Assembly (NCBI RefSeq): GCF_052117125.1
Contig: NZ_JBQKJT010000005.1
Span: forward strand, 62,001-126,000
From: Avoscillospira_A sp052117125
GTDB lineage: Bacteria; Bacillota; Clostridia; Oscillospirales; Oscillospiraceae
Direction of reading: 5' to 3'
DNA: 64,000 bases
Of this stretch, positions 24,142 through 32,365 are shown piece after piece. Under the pieces are notes generated by a model, which saw nothing but the letters and a program-made list of their open reading frames with translations, had not been told where the DNA came from and did not search any database. The first letter of the stretch is position 1, and every line of letters starts with the position of its first letter. The position numbers and the translations under genes are program-made.

Positions 24142-25803
24142 GTGAAAACATGTGCAAACTGCGGACATACCATGAACGATCAGGATGTATTTTGCAGCAA
24201 CTGCGGCGCGATGTCTCTGGACAATACCGATAGTCCGGCTGACGCATCGGCTGCAACGCCTCAGCCCACGGCGGCGCCGACGCCTGAAGTGACGCCGACA
24301 GCGCCCAAGGGCGGCGGCAAAGGCATCGGCAAGGTGGCCATTCTGGCAGCGGTTGCTGTGGTCGTACTGGTGGTGGCGGTGTTCGGCATTACCGGAGCCC
24401 TGAAGGGTGGAGATGACTCTTTTGCCGGGGTGCAGCGGGAGTTTCTGCTGGACAGCGGCGTGACGTATCTGGAACAGTTTGTGGACCAATACAACGCCAT
24501 GACCAACCTCTCCACGGATATCACCATGACGGTGGAGACGGGGGTGCCGGAATATGATCTGTATTTGGACGGGACGGCTTTGCGGATGGGCTTAGAGACC
24601 CAGCGCGACGCCTTCGCCCTGGATGCCACGTTGCAGCTGCTGGGCAGCGATGTACTCCACGGTGTGGTGGCCCTGGACGACGGTATGTTGACTTTGGCTA
24701 TGCCGGAGATCACCGACGACCGCTATGTTCTCGATTTGAAGCAGATCATTTATGAAAATACAGGCATCGAGGTGACGGAACTGGCGCTGCCGGAGCTGTC
24801 CAAGGACACCATGACAGCCCTGCTCAAATCGTATTTTGAAGTGATTATTGCCACTGCCACAGAAGAGAATGTGACGGTAGAAAAAGATCAGGACATCGAA
24901 TTGCCGTATCTGGGTGAGACGGTCAAGGGTACCCGCTATGTCTTCCGGCCCACGGCCAAGGATGTGGAGAATATGCTGCTGCGGCTGGCTGACGCCCTGG
25001 AACAGGATGAGGATCTGCGGGAGTTTGTCCTGTCGCTGGCGGGGAGTAATCTGGCCCTGGTGGAGCAGGCTTTGAACGTGGAGGATTTGGACGCCACCTT
25101 GCAGCAGAGCTTGGATGAAGCTGCCGCCTCTCTGCGGGAGTCTGCTGCTGAAATTGGTCAGCAATTTGCGGACGGGGGCTTTACCTGGACCGTGGGCTAC
25201 GCCGACGGACGGGTGTGCTATCAAGGTCTTGGCTTGGCGGACGATCCGATGGATACCTATGTCTATGAATCTGCGGGTAAGGAAGCCAATGGCCGCCGGG
25301 ACGCAGTCTATATCAACGATGTTTACTCCGAAGATGGGCCGTCCGTGCTGCTGGAGGCGGAGTACACCAAGGACGGCGGTGCGTACAGCGGTACCATGAC
25401 CATGCAGGAATGGGGCGAAACCATTCTTTCCATGGAGTATCAGGATGTCAATCCGGAGAAGCGTTCGCCTCTGGGCACAGCCTACGGCAACTATAGCTTT
25501 ACCGTCCAGGACTACGGTACGGTAATGACTGTGGAAATGACCGTGAAGAAAAGCGCAGGCGGCGGTACAGACCTTGTAATGACCTTCACCGGCGACGACT
25601 TTTATTCGTCTACAGGGTTTAACGGGCTGACGCTGCGGTTCCACTCCACCGACAAGGAGGCCACCATCCAAATGCCCGAGGGCAATGAAGTGGATATCTC
25701 TTCCATGACCGATGAGGAACTCACAGAGCTGAGCATGCTCATTCAGAGCAGCCTCATGGAATCTCTGTCGGCGGTTCTGGGCAATATGGCTCTGGCAAAC
25801 TGA
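24142..25803 (+). CDS. Zinc-ribbon membrane protein with large extracytoplasmic domain
   Basis: A 553-residue protein: an N-terminal zinc ribbon (CANCGHTMNDQDVFCSNCGAM, two CxxC knuckles), a Pro/Ala/Thr linker, one membrane helix (VAILAAVAVVVLVVAVFGI, about residues 65-85), and about 460 residues outside the membrane with mixed alpha/beta character. Start is GTG 24142 behind CAGGAGG. The stop overlaps the ABC ATPase start by one base, so the three genes 24142-28720 form an operon. The extracytoplasmic domain is not recognised; the protein may be an accessory or sensor of the exporter. Confidence 0.78.
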   Translation: MKTCANCGHTMNDQDVFCSNCGAMSLDNTDSPADASAATPQPTAAPTPEVTPTAPKGGGKGIGKVAILAAVAVVVLVVAVFGITGALKGGDDSFAGVQREFLLDSGVTYLEQFVDQYNAMTNLSTDITMTVETGVPEYDLYLDGTALRMGLETQRDAFALDATLQLLGSDVLHGVVALDDGMLTLAMPEITDDRYVLDLKQIIYENTGIEVTELALPELSKDTMTALLKSYFEVIIATATEENVTVEKDQDIELPYLGETVKGTRYVFRPTAKDVENMLLRLADALEQDEDLREFVLSLAGSNLALVEQALNVEDLDATLQQSLDEAAASLRESAAEIGQQFADGGFTWTVGYADGRVCYQGLGLADDPMDTYVYESAGKEANGRRDAVYINDVYSEDGPSVLLEAEYTKDGGAYSGTMTMQEWGETILSMEYQDVNPEKRSPLGTAYGNYSFTVQDYGTVMTVEMTVKKSAGGGTDLVMTFTGDDFYSSTGFNGLTLRFHSTDKEATIQMPEGNEVDISSMTDEELTELSMLIQSSLMESLSAVLGNMALAN

Positions 25804-26453
25804 TGGAGCACACGACGCGAGCACAGCTGCGGCTGGAGCAGATGGAAAAACGGTTTGGCCCAGGCGGTCCTGGTGTGGGACCCCTCTCCCTGGTCCTGGA
25901 ACAGGGAGAGGTTCTGGGGCTCCAGGGACGAAACGGCGCGGGAAAAAGCACGCTGCTCAAGGTTCTGGCCGGTCTGTACCGGCCTGACCGGGGCGTGGTG
26001 GAACGTCCGCCCCAATGGGAGCGGCTCACCGCCTATGTACCCCAGGAGATTGCCCTGTATGAAAGCCTGTCGGCCTGGGACAACCTGCGGTTCTGGGGGC
26101 GGGTCTACGGCATGCCGTCCAAAATATTGTCCGTCCGGGGCCGCTGGCTGCTGGAGCAGCTGGACCTGCTGGACCGGGGCAAGGACACGGTGGGCGCGTT
26201 TTCCGGCGGTATGCAGCGGCGGTTGCAGTTGGCCACAGCATTGATGGCCTCGCCGCGGCTGCTGCTGTTGGACGAACCCACGGCGGGAGCCGATCCCCAG
26301 TCGGTGGAGCAGATTCTGTCGTTGCTGCTCCACCTGCGGGGACAGGGCTGTACCATGGTGCTCATCAGCCATCATCGTCCGGAGCTGGAGCGGGTCTGCA
26401 ACCGCATTGTGACCCTGGACCAGGGAATGGTTGTAGAGGAGCAGCGCCTATGA
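25803..26453 (+). CDS. ABC transporter ATP-binding protein
   Basis: A 216-residue nucleotide-binding subunit. Walker A GRNGAGKSTLL, signature FSGGMQRRLQLA, Walker B LLLLDEPTAGAD and the His switch ISHHRPE are all present. It energises the permease encoded next, whose ATG overlaps its stop by 4 bases. The class (signature, two-gene layout) is that of ABC-2 type exporters. Confidence 0.94.
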   Translation: MEHTTRAQLRLEQMEKRFGPGGPGVGPLSLVLEQGEVLGLQGRNGAGKSTLLKVLAGLYRPDRGVVERPPQWERLTAYVPQEIALYESLSAWDNLRFWGRVYGMPSKILSVRGRWLLEQLDLLDRGKDTVGAFSGGMQRRLQLATALMASPRLLLLDEPTAGADPQSVEQILSLLLHLRGQGCTMVLISHHRPELERVCNRIVTLDQGMVVEEQRL

Positions 26454-28720
26454 AGCGGTTTTATGCTCTGCTGGCAAAAGACCTGCGGTTGTTTTTTCGC
26501 CGGTCCGGCGTAGTGACTCTGGCGCTGGCCATGGTGCTGCTGGGGGCGCTGGCCCTGGGCGGCGGCGATCTGAGCCGCGGGGCCTATGTGGAGCCGTTCC
26601 CCATTGCGGTCCGGGATGAGGACCAAACGCTGATGTCTGCCTCCCTCATCGGACAGATGAAGCAGGTGGAACTGTTTTCGGAAGTTTACGACGGCGGAAG
26701 CGCCACCGACGCATCGTGGATGGCCCGGGGGGCAGCCGCCGTTGTCACTATTCCCAAGGATTTTTTCTATGATCTCTATACCATGGAACCGGTGACCGTG
26801 GATCTGGCCCTCAATGAGGACATGCCTCTGGAAGCGAGCCTGATTCGTGCCGTGTTTACCTCGGTCATGGATATCATTGCCGCCAATGAAAGCGTGCATT
26901 TGGCGGTCTACGACTTCTGCTACGGCCCCCTGGACCAGCAGGAACAGGCCCAGCTTTGGGAGGCGTTTTCCAACCGGCTGCTGCGGGACGCCCTGGGACG
27001 GCAGTTGGTCTTTGATACGGAACAGATGGCCGTCGATACGGCGGATACGGTGCAATCGGCCTTGCGGCTGTGTGCTCTGTCCATGCTGTGCCTGTTCTTC
27101 CCCATGGTGTCGGTGCAGGCAGTCCCCGCAGAGCGGGATACGGGAGTGCTGGCCCGGTACCGCGCCGCCGGCGGGTCCATGCTGCCGTTTCTCTTGGCAA
27201 AACTGGTGACAGGACTGCTGCTGACGCTGCCCACATTGGCGGTGGTCCTGGCACTGTTCTGCCGGGAGATTCTGCTGCGGGCTGTGTGGACCGTGCTTTT
27301 TGTGTATGTGGGGGCCTGGGGTGTGCTGCTGGTATTGGCAGTGACGGCCAAGGATGGCGCGGCGGCGCAGCGGCGGGGCAATGTGTTTTTGCTGCTCAAT
27401 CTGCTGGCCGGTGGTGCGGTCTATCCCCTTCCCCTGCTGCCGGACTGGCTCCATGGTGTGGCGCGGCTGACGCTGCCTTATGGGTTGACCGTGGGCCTGG
27501 AACTGGGCCTCTCCCCTGCCCTCCTGTGGCCCTTGGCCCTGGGGGTGGGCGGACTGCTGTGGTCCTGGCAGCGGTTGGAACACAATCTGGCGGTAGACCG
27601 GCGACGCCGCTCCGGTCTAGAGCTCCCGCTGCCGCCGGGCCGGTGGGCCGGAGCGACGGCTTTGAAAAGCCGGGCCATGTCCGGTGGCTGGTTGGGTGTG
27701 ACAGTTCTGTGCGCCGTGGCGCTGCTCTGTGGCGCGGTGTCCCGCCAGGCCACCAGCAATTCCACGCCAGGGGCCTTGACGGTGGCTGTGGTGCAGGAGG
27801 ATCACAGTCCACAGGCCGATGATCTGTTGGAGCGGCTGGAACAGGTGGAGGGACTGGCCCTGTATCCGGTGGAACGGGACAAAACCGCGTCGGTCCTTCG
27901 CTGGGGCGACGCCGAGGGCGTGCTTACCATTGGCGAGGGCTATGGAACAGCTCTTGCAGACGGAGAACAACTGCCTTTGCTCTATGAAAGTGCGGCGGCA
28001 GCGGCGTCCAATCAGGCGGCCAGAGAGATCGTGGCCGGACAGGTGACAGCCCAACGGGCACGGCTGCGGGGGTTGGACGATGCGGAACGGTTACTGGAAC
28101 GCCCTTTGACAGCGGAAGAGAAGACGGAATTGCTGGCGAATATGGACCAGCGATATGATGCGCTGCCGCCCCTCTATACAGTGACAGCCGGAGCGGGTGC
28201 GGCGGCTCCCTGGAGTGCTACGGCCCCGCCGCTGGGCGGCACGCTGCTGTTGGTTCTCTTTACTCTGCTGACCTGGGGCGCCTGGATGGCACGCCCCGAC
28301 GCGGTGCGGGTGGACCAGCGTATGACGTCGGTCCATGGCGGCCGTACCCTTTCCTATGGAACGGACCTGTTGAGCCTGTGGTTTACAGGAGCGGTGGTGG
28401 GCGGTCTGTCCCTGTGGTCCCTGAAGGCTCCACCGGCGGACTGGCTTTCCGTGGGGGTCTATGTACTGGCCGTGGGGGTGGTGGTCCGGGCGGTGACACG
28501 GTGGACGGGTGTCGGCGGCCGGATGGATTTGCTGGCCCCGTTTCTGGCACTGATCACATCTCTGCTGGGTGGCTGTTTCTGTCCACTGGATCAGTTCTCC
28601 CACTGGCTGGAACGGCTGTCGTGGCTGACGCCCCAGGGATTGGCATTACAGAGCCACTGGCCGGTACTGTTGGCGGTAACGGTAGTGTTCCTGTGGCTGG
28701 GACGGCCCAAAACGCATTGA
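26450..28720 (+). CDS. ABC-2 type permease, two permease halves fused
   Basis: A 756-residue membrane protein. The first half has one N-terminal helix, an extracytoplasmic region and about six helices (residues 215-385). The second half repeats the plan: helix near 410 (LGVTVLCAVALLCGAV), an external region (TPGALTVAVVQEDHSPQADDLLERLEQVEGL and on), then about six helices to the end. Each half resembles an ABC-2/YhgE-type permease, so a single chain can form the whole channel. Substrate unknown; the companion zinc-ribbon protein is encoded two genes upstream. Confidence 0.85.
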   Translation: MKRFYALLAKDLRLFFRRSGVVTLALAMVLLGALALGGGDLSRGAYVEPFPIAVRDEDQTLMSASLIGQMKQVELFSEVYDGGSATDASWMARGAAAVVTIPKDFFYDLYTMEPVTVDLALNEDMPLEASLIRAVFTSVMDIIAANESVHLAVYDFCYGPLDQQEQAQLWEAFSNRLLRDALGRQLVFDTEQMAVDTADTVQSALRLCALSMLCLFFPMVSVQAVPAERDTGVLARYRAAGGSMLPFLLAKLVTGLLLTLPTLAVVLALFCREILLRAVWTVLFVYVGAWGVLLVLAVTAKDGAAAQRRGNVFLLLNLLAGGAVYPLPLLPDWLHGVARLTLPYGLTVGLELGLSPALLWPLALGVGGLLWSWQRLEHNLAVDRRRRSGLELPLPPGRWAGATALKSRAMSGGWLGVTVLCAVALLCGAVSRQATSNSTPGALTVAVVQEDHSPQADDLLERLEQVEGLALYPVERDKTASVLRWGDAEGVLTIGEGYGTALADGEQLPLLYESAAAAASNQAAREIVAGQVTAQRARLRGLDDAERLLERPLTAEEKTELLANMDQRYDALPPLYTVTAGAGAAAPWSATAPPLGGTLLLVLFTLLTWGAWMARPDAVRVDQRMTSVHGGRTLSYGTDLLSLWFTGAVVGGLSLWSLKAPPADWLSVGVYVLAVGVVVRAVTRWTGVGGRMDLLAPFLALITSLLGGCFCPLDQFSHWLERLSWLTPQGLALQSHWPVLLAVTVVFLWLGRPKTH

Positions 28721-28727
28721 ATTCGGA

Positions 28728-28765
28728 AAAAACGCCGTGGACGGTCAGACGTCCACGGCGTTTTT
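28728..28765. terminator. Terminator after the ABC operon, shared with the convergent gene
   Basis: 15-bp perfect arms (28728-28742 and 28751-28765), A5 on the left and T5 on the right, 8-base loop. Confidence 0.88.
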
Positions 28766-28769
28766 ATCG

Positions 28770-29171
28770 TCAGGCGATAGGCTCGGTGACAGGCGGGGTG
28801 ACAGGTTCGGTGACGGGCGGAACAACAGGTTCGGTGACAGGCGGCGTCACAGGCTGGGTCACAGGCTGCGCCTGCTCGGCCAGATCCACGGTATCCTCCA
28901 TCTTCATGCTCAGCAGCATCTGATTCTTGATGACATTGCGCACCATCTTGCTGGCCAGTTTGTTGGTCTCCAAAATGTCGGTCATGCTGGAAGCCTGCCC
29001 GCCGGCGGTTTCCAGAGTACCCAGAGCAAATTGGATTTTCTCAGCCTCGGCGTTGAGAATGTAGGCCAGGGACAGCTCCTCCATACCGATGGAGCTGAGA
29101 ATGATGTTGACGGCGTCATCACGATTGACGCTGATCTGCGGATTCAGATTGGGGATATTGGGCATAGACAT
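28770..29171 (-). CDS. Small conserved protein with Val-Thr-Pro repeat tail
   Basis: A 133-residue protein. The first ~95 residues (MSMPNIPNLNPQISVNRDDAVNIILSS then ILNAEAEKIQFALGTLE) resemble a helical domain found in many spore-forming Firmicutes, often at the head of collagen-like or repeat proteins. The last ~35 residues are a repeat built on VTxPVTEPV. ATG 29171 was chosen because GGAG precedes it and the longer frame reads through the intergenic region. Function unknown; a spore-surface or cell-surface role is a guess. Confidence 0.7.
   Translation of the reverse strand: MSMPNIPNLNPQISVNRDDAVNIILSSIGMEELSLAYILNAEAEKIQFALGTLETAGGQASSMTDILETNKLASKMVRNVIKNQMLLSMKMEDTVDLAEQAQPVTQPVTPPVTEPVVPPVTEPVTPPVTEPIA
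28779..28872. repeat. Short tandem repeats coding the Val-Thr-Pro tail
   Basis: About six imperfect copies of a 12-15 base unit of the form GGTGACAGGCGG / GGTTCGGTGAC; such repeats can expand and contract by slippage. Confidence 0.7.
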
Positions 29172-29266
29172 GGGGTATCCACTCCGTTTCCAAGGATAAT
29201 TCCGCGGCACGGGCCGCCGCGGTCGTAGTATTCTATGAAATCGGAAGGAAATCGGTGCCTGTCCCC

Positions 29267-30556
29267 TCAATGCTGTTGACCGGCGTGATGATGGGTGGTC
29301 CGAACGTTGATGTACTGGGCCTTGAGCTTGGAATAGAGAATGGTCTGACTGGAGTAGAGCCCATCGTAACCGGACAGGACATAGCTGATGCCGCAGGCAG
29401 CGGCAAAGTACAGCAGGCCGCCGTCGCCGAAGAGTTCCAGCGACAGGAAAATGGAGGCCAGCGGGCAGTTGGTGACGCCGCAGAACACGGACACCAGACC
29501 CACTGCGGCGGAGAATCCCGCCGGCAACCCCAGCAGAGGCCCCACGGCACAGCCAAAGGTGGCTCCGACAAAGAAGGACGGCACCACCTCACCGCCCTTG
29601 AATCCGGCGGCCAGGGTCACAGCGGTAAAGATCATTTTCAGCAGGAAGGCTTCGGGCCGGACGGTCCCTTGTTCCAGAGCGGCGGTGATGATGTTCATAC
29701 CAGCGCCGTTGTAGTCTCTGGTGCCGCATAGCAGCGTCAGGCCAATGACGGCCACGCCGCCCAGGACCACCCGAAGCCACTGGTTGGGGACACGCTGCTT
29801 CAGCAGATGTTCGGTCCCGTGGAGAATGCGGCAAAACAACAGGGCCACCAGAGCGCAGCCGACCGCCAGCACGGCCACCTGTGCCAGAGGAATGGCGGCC
29901 AGGGCCGGCGCCGCCACCGTAAACCGGGTGGGGGCAACGCCCAGCTTGACGGAAATCCAAAACGCCACCAGAGAGGCTGTCAGACAGGGAATAAACGCGG
30001 CGTGATAGAGGACGCCGATGCTGATCACCACAATGGCAAAGATCGAGGCCGTCAGGGGCGTACCAAAGAGGGCGGAGAAAAAGGCAGCCATACCGCAGAG
30101 GGTGGCCGTCCGCAGGTCCCGGTCGTCGAGATGAAACAGCCGCCCCACGTTCCAGCCCACAGTGCCGCCCATCTGCAAGGCCGCGCCCTCCCGTCCGGCG
30201 GAGCCGCCGCACAAATGGGTCAGCATGGTACCCACAAAAATGGCGGGCAGCAGCAAAATGGTTAGGGGTTTGCCGTGGTGGACGGCTTCAATGACGTCGT
30301 TGGTACCCAGACCCTCGGTCCGCAGCAGCTGGTACAGGCCCACAATAGCCAGACCAGCCAAAGGCAGACAGAACAGGAGCCAGGGATGGGCGGTCCGCAG
30401 GACCTCCGCCTCGTGAATGCCCATATGAAACGCTGTGCCAATAAGGCCGCAGAAGCCGCCCACCACCACCGCCAGCGTCAGCCATTTGGCCATGGCGATG
30501 ATATACAGACGAGTGTGTACCACCCATTGACAGAACCGATTCCAGTAGTTGACCAT
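29267..30556 (-). CDS. ClC-family chloride/anion channel or transporter
   Basis: A 429-residue ClC protein with about ten or more membrane helices. GSAGREGAALQMGG corresponds to the GREGP motif (gating Glu) and GFKGGEVVPSFFVG to the GxFxP filter. The selectivity segment usually reading GSGIP is GLGTNDVIEAV here, so the central Ser is replaced, as in some fluoride-handling or atypical ClC members. No fluoride riboswitch is seen upstream. The Asp/His-rich C-terminal tail (TTHHHAGQQH) could bind metal. Start ATG 30556 follows AAAGGAG at a long spacing. Confidence 0.88.
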   Translation of the reverse strand: MVNYWNRFCQWVVHTRLYIIAMAKWLTLAVVVGGFCGLIGTAFHMGIHEAEVLRTAHPWLLFCLPLAGLAIVGLYQLLRTEGLGTNDVIEAVHHGKPLTILLLPAIFVGTMLTHLCGGSAGREGAALQMGGTVGWNVGRLFHLDDRDLRTATLCGMAAFFSALFGTPLTASIFAIVVISIGVLYHAAFIPCLTASLVAFWISVKLGVAPTRFTVAAPALAAIPLAQVAVLAVGCALVALLFCRILHGTEHLLKQRVPNQWLRVVLGGVAVIGLTLLCGTRDYNGAGMNIITAALEQGTVRPEAFLLKMIFTAVTLAAGFKGGEVVPSFFVGATFGCAVGPLLGLPAGFSAAVGLVSVFCGVTNCPLASIFLSLELFGDGGLLYFAAACGISYVLSGYDGLYSSQTILYSKLKAQYINVRTTHHHAGQQH

Positions 30557-30600
30557 GGTTATGCAATTCTCCTTTCGCGCCGTCCAATAGCGGCAAAATA

Positions 30601-30633
30601 ACCCAGGGGGACCGCCCAGCGGTCCTCCTGGGT
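30601..30633 (-). terminator. Terminator of the molbindin gene
   Basis: Stem ACCCAGG(A/G)GGACCGC with GCGGTCC..CCTGGGT; on the minus strand it is followed by TTATTTTG. Confidence 0.7.
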
Positions 30634-30649
30634 GTAGCTGTCCGGTGGA

Positions 30650-30862
30650 TCAGTGATCCACGCCCACCATGACGGAGGTAGCCTTGATCACGGCATAGGC
30701 CTCGCCGCCCACCTTCAGGCCCAGCTCCCGGATGGAACCCATGGAGATGGTGGAGGTGATGACGTTGCCGCCGCCGATATCGATGCGGACAATGCCGTTG
30801 ACGGCGCCTTCCTCGATGGCCACAACGGTGCCTTTGAACTGATTTCTTGCACTGAGTTTCAT
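30650..30862 (-). CDS. Molbindin (single TOBE/Mop domain molybdopterin/molybdate-binding protein)
   Basis: A 70-residue protein equal to one Mop/TOBE domain: MKLSARNQFKGTVVAIEEGAVNGIVRIDIGGGNVITSTISMGSIRELGLKVGGEAYAVIKATSVMVG, with the NxxxG and KATxVM features of the family. It oligomerises and stores molybdate or tungstate in the cytoplasm. The start follows AGGAG, and a good promoter lies at 30918-30946. No molybdenum cofactor genes are in the window. Confidence 0.92.
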   Translation of the reverse strand: MKLSARNQFKGTVVAIEEGAVNGIVRIDIGGGNVITSTISMGSIRELGLKVGGEAYAVIKATSVMVGVDH

Positions 30863-30917
30863 ATAGATACGCTCCTAATAGAATGCAGTCGAATGGCCGC
30901 AGAGTAGCGGCAGTCCG

Positions 30918-30946
30918 ATTATATACAATCTTTCGGCGTTTCGCAA
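30918..30946 (-). promoter_or_regulatory. Promoter of the molbindin gene
   Basis: Minus strand TTGCGA (30941-30946), 17-base spacer, TATAAT (30918-30923). Confidence 0.68.
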
Positions 30947-30975
30947 GAAAAATATGTAGGGGCATCCGGTGGGTA

Positions 30976-32148
30976 TCATTTGGAAGACTTGCCCGGTTTT
31001 TTCGGGAAAGAGCGAGTCAGCAGCAGCGCGGCAAAGAGGGAGACCAGGGGGACGGTCAAAAGAATGCCCACGGAACCGGAAATACTCTGAATCAGTTCAA
31101 TGGCCATGGCGTCGCTGTTGAAAATCTGAATCATGGGGTATCCGTAGACCTGAAACAGCAGCAGCAGATTAAAGGACGCGCCCGCAAAGGCCAGAATCAG
31201 CGTATTTGCCATGGTGCCCATGGCGTCGCGGCCGATGTTCATACCGGAGCGGAACAGGCGTCCGGCGGTGATTTTGGGGTCCAGCGCCAGCAGTTCACTG
31301 CAAGCCGAGGAAATGGACATGGCCACATCCATGACTGCGCCCAGGGAGGCGATGAGAATACCGCTGATCAAAAGGCCACGAATTTCCAGAGACTGTTCTC
31401 CGGCCCGGAGTACCAAATCCTCTGCTTCTCCCATGTTAAACCCGCTGATGGGGGTGAGCTTGCCAACAATCCATGCGAAGAGGCCGGCAGCGGCTACGCC
31501 GCAGACACAGCCCAGACCGGCACACAGGGTTTTCCGGGTAAATCCTGTCAGCAGCAGCAGAGAAGCCGCTGCCGTCAGTGCTGCAACGGCCACCGCCGCC
31601 GGAATGGGCGGCGCGCCCCGCAGCACCATGGGAATCAGCAGGAACCAGACGCCTGCCAGGGTATAGGCCAGTCCCAGCAGCGCCATAACGCCCTTCTTGC
31701 CGCCGATAAGCACGAGAATCAACGCGAAGACGCCCACCATGGCCAGCAGGACCGTCCCTCTGTCATAGTTGGGAATGGAGAGAATGTAGGGATTTCCAGC
31801 GTCGTCCAGGTCCAGACGGACAATGACCCGGGTCCCCACCCGGCAGTCCACATTGGCGTAGGCGCTGAGATAGTTGACGGCCTGGAGAACAGCGCCCTTG
31901 TAAGGCCCCCGGAGAATCTCCAGTTCCAGCTGCTGCGCCCCCAACCGCAGGCCCTCGCTCCAGGGCTCCGGCTGGGCGTTGTCTGCCAGGATGGCCGTCA
32001 CTTTGGCCGGTGCAAACAGCCGTTTTTGCGCGGCGGTCAGTTCTGTCCGCTCCTGCCGCAGAAACAGGCCGCCCAACAGCAGCAGCAGAAACAGCAGCAG
32101 GCCCACTCCTGCGCTCGCCAGGCGGCGGGGTGTGATCTTACCGGGCAT
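30976..32148 (-). CDS. YibE/F-family integral membrane protein
   Basis: A 390-residue protein with an N-terminal helix, a soluble extracytoplasmic domain (about residues 35-130), and seven or so helices. The C-terminal part FDSDAMAIELIQSISGSVGILLTVPLVSLFAALL and MGEAEDLVLRAGEQSLEIRGLLISGILIASLGAVMDVAMSI is the YibE/F signature. The function of the family is unknown. ATG 32148 was preferred because GGAG lies 7 bases upstream; the ATG two codons earlier is too close to it. The gene lies 113 bases upstream of the molbindin gene on the same strand. Confidence 0.85.
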   Translation of the reverse strand: MPGKITPRRLASAGVGLLLFLLLLLGGLFLRQERTELTAAQKRLFAPAKVTAILADNAQPEPWSEGLRLGAQQLELEILRGPYKGAVLQAVNYLSAYANVDCRVGTRVIVRLDLDDAGNPYILSIPNYDRGTVLLAMVGVFALILVLIGGKKGVMALLGLAYTLAGVWFLLIPMVLRGAPPIPAAVAVAALTAAASLLLLTGFTRKTLCAGLGCVCGVAAAGLFAWIVGKLTPISGFNMGEAEDLVLRAGEQSLEIRGLLISGILIASLGAVMDVAMSISSACSELLALDPKITAGRLFRSGMNIGRDAMGTMANTLILAFAGASFNLLLLFQVYGYPMIQIFNSDAMAIELIQSISGSVGILLTVPLVSLFAALLLTRSFPKKPGKSSK

Positions 32149-32209
32149 TGACATGCTCCTCTCTCTTAATACGGTCCACGGACCGCAAAAATCCGGGAAA
32201 ATGATCCAT

Positions 32210-32240
32210 CCGGCTGCGCCGGTAGAACCGACGCAGCCGG
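32210..32240 (-). terminator. Hairpin downstream of the giant SLH gene
   Basis: CCGGCTGCG (32210-32218) pairs with CGCAGCCGG (32232-32240); on the minus strand a TCATTTT stretch follows a few bases later. Confidence 0.45.
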
Positions 32241-32365
32241 GAAATGGTGTACGATATGGTTTCATACGGAACCTGCTTCCAACGCTTCATCAGCGCTTGG
32301 ATGCACGGCGTGCGTCCGGTTCCGATGGAATGTTGTGCCGCATGAAAGGTACGGCACCATGGGGA

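Noticed and set aside
30557..30649. Possible fluoride riboswitch before the atypical ClC gene
   Set aside because: The short leader is taken up by the terminator of the molbindin gene; the riboswitch consensus was not found.
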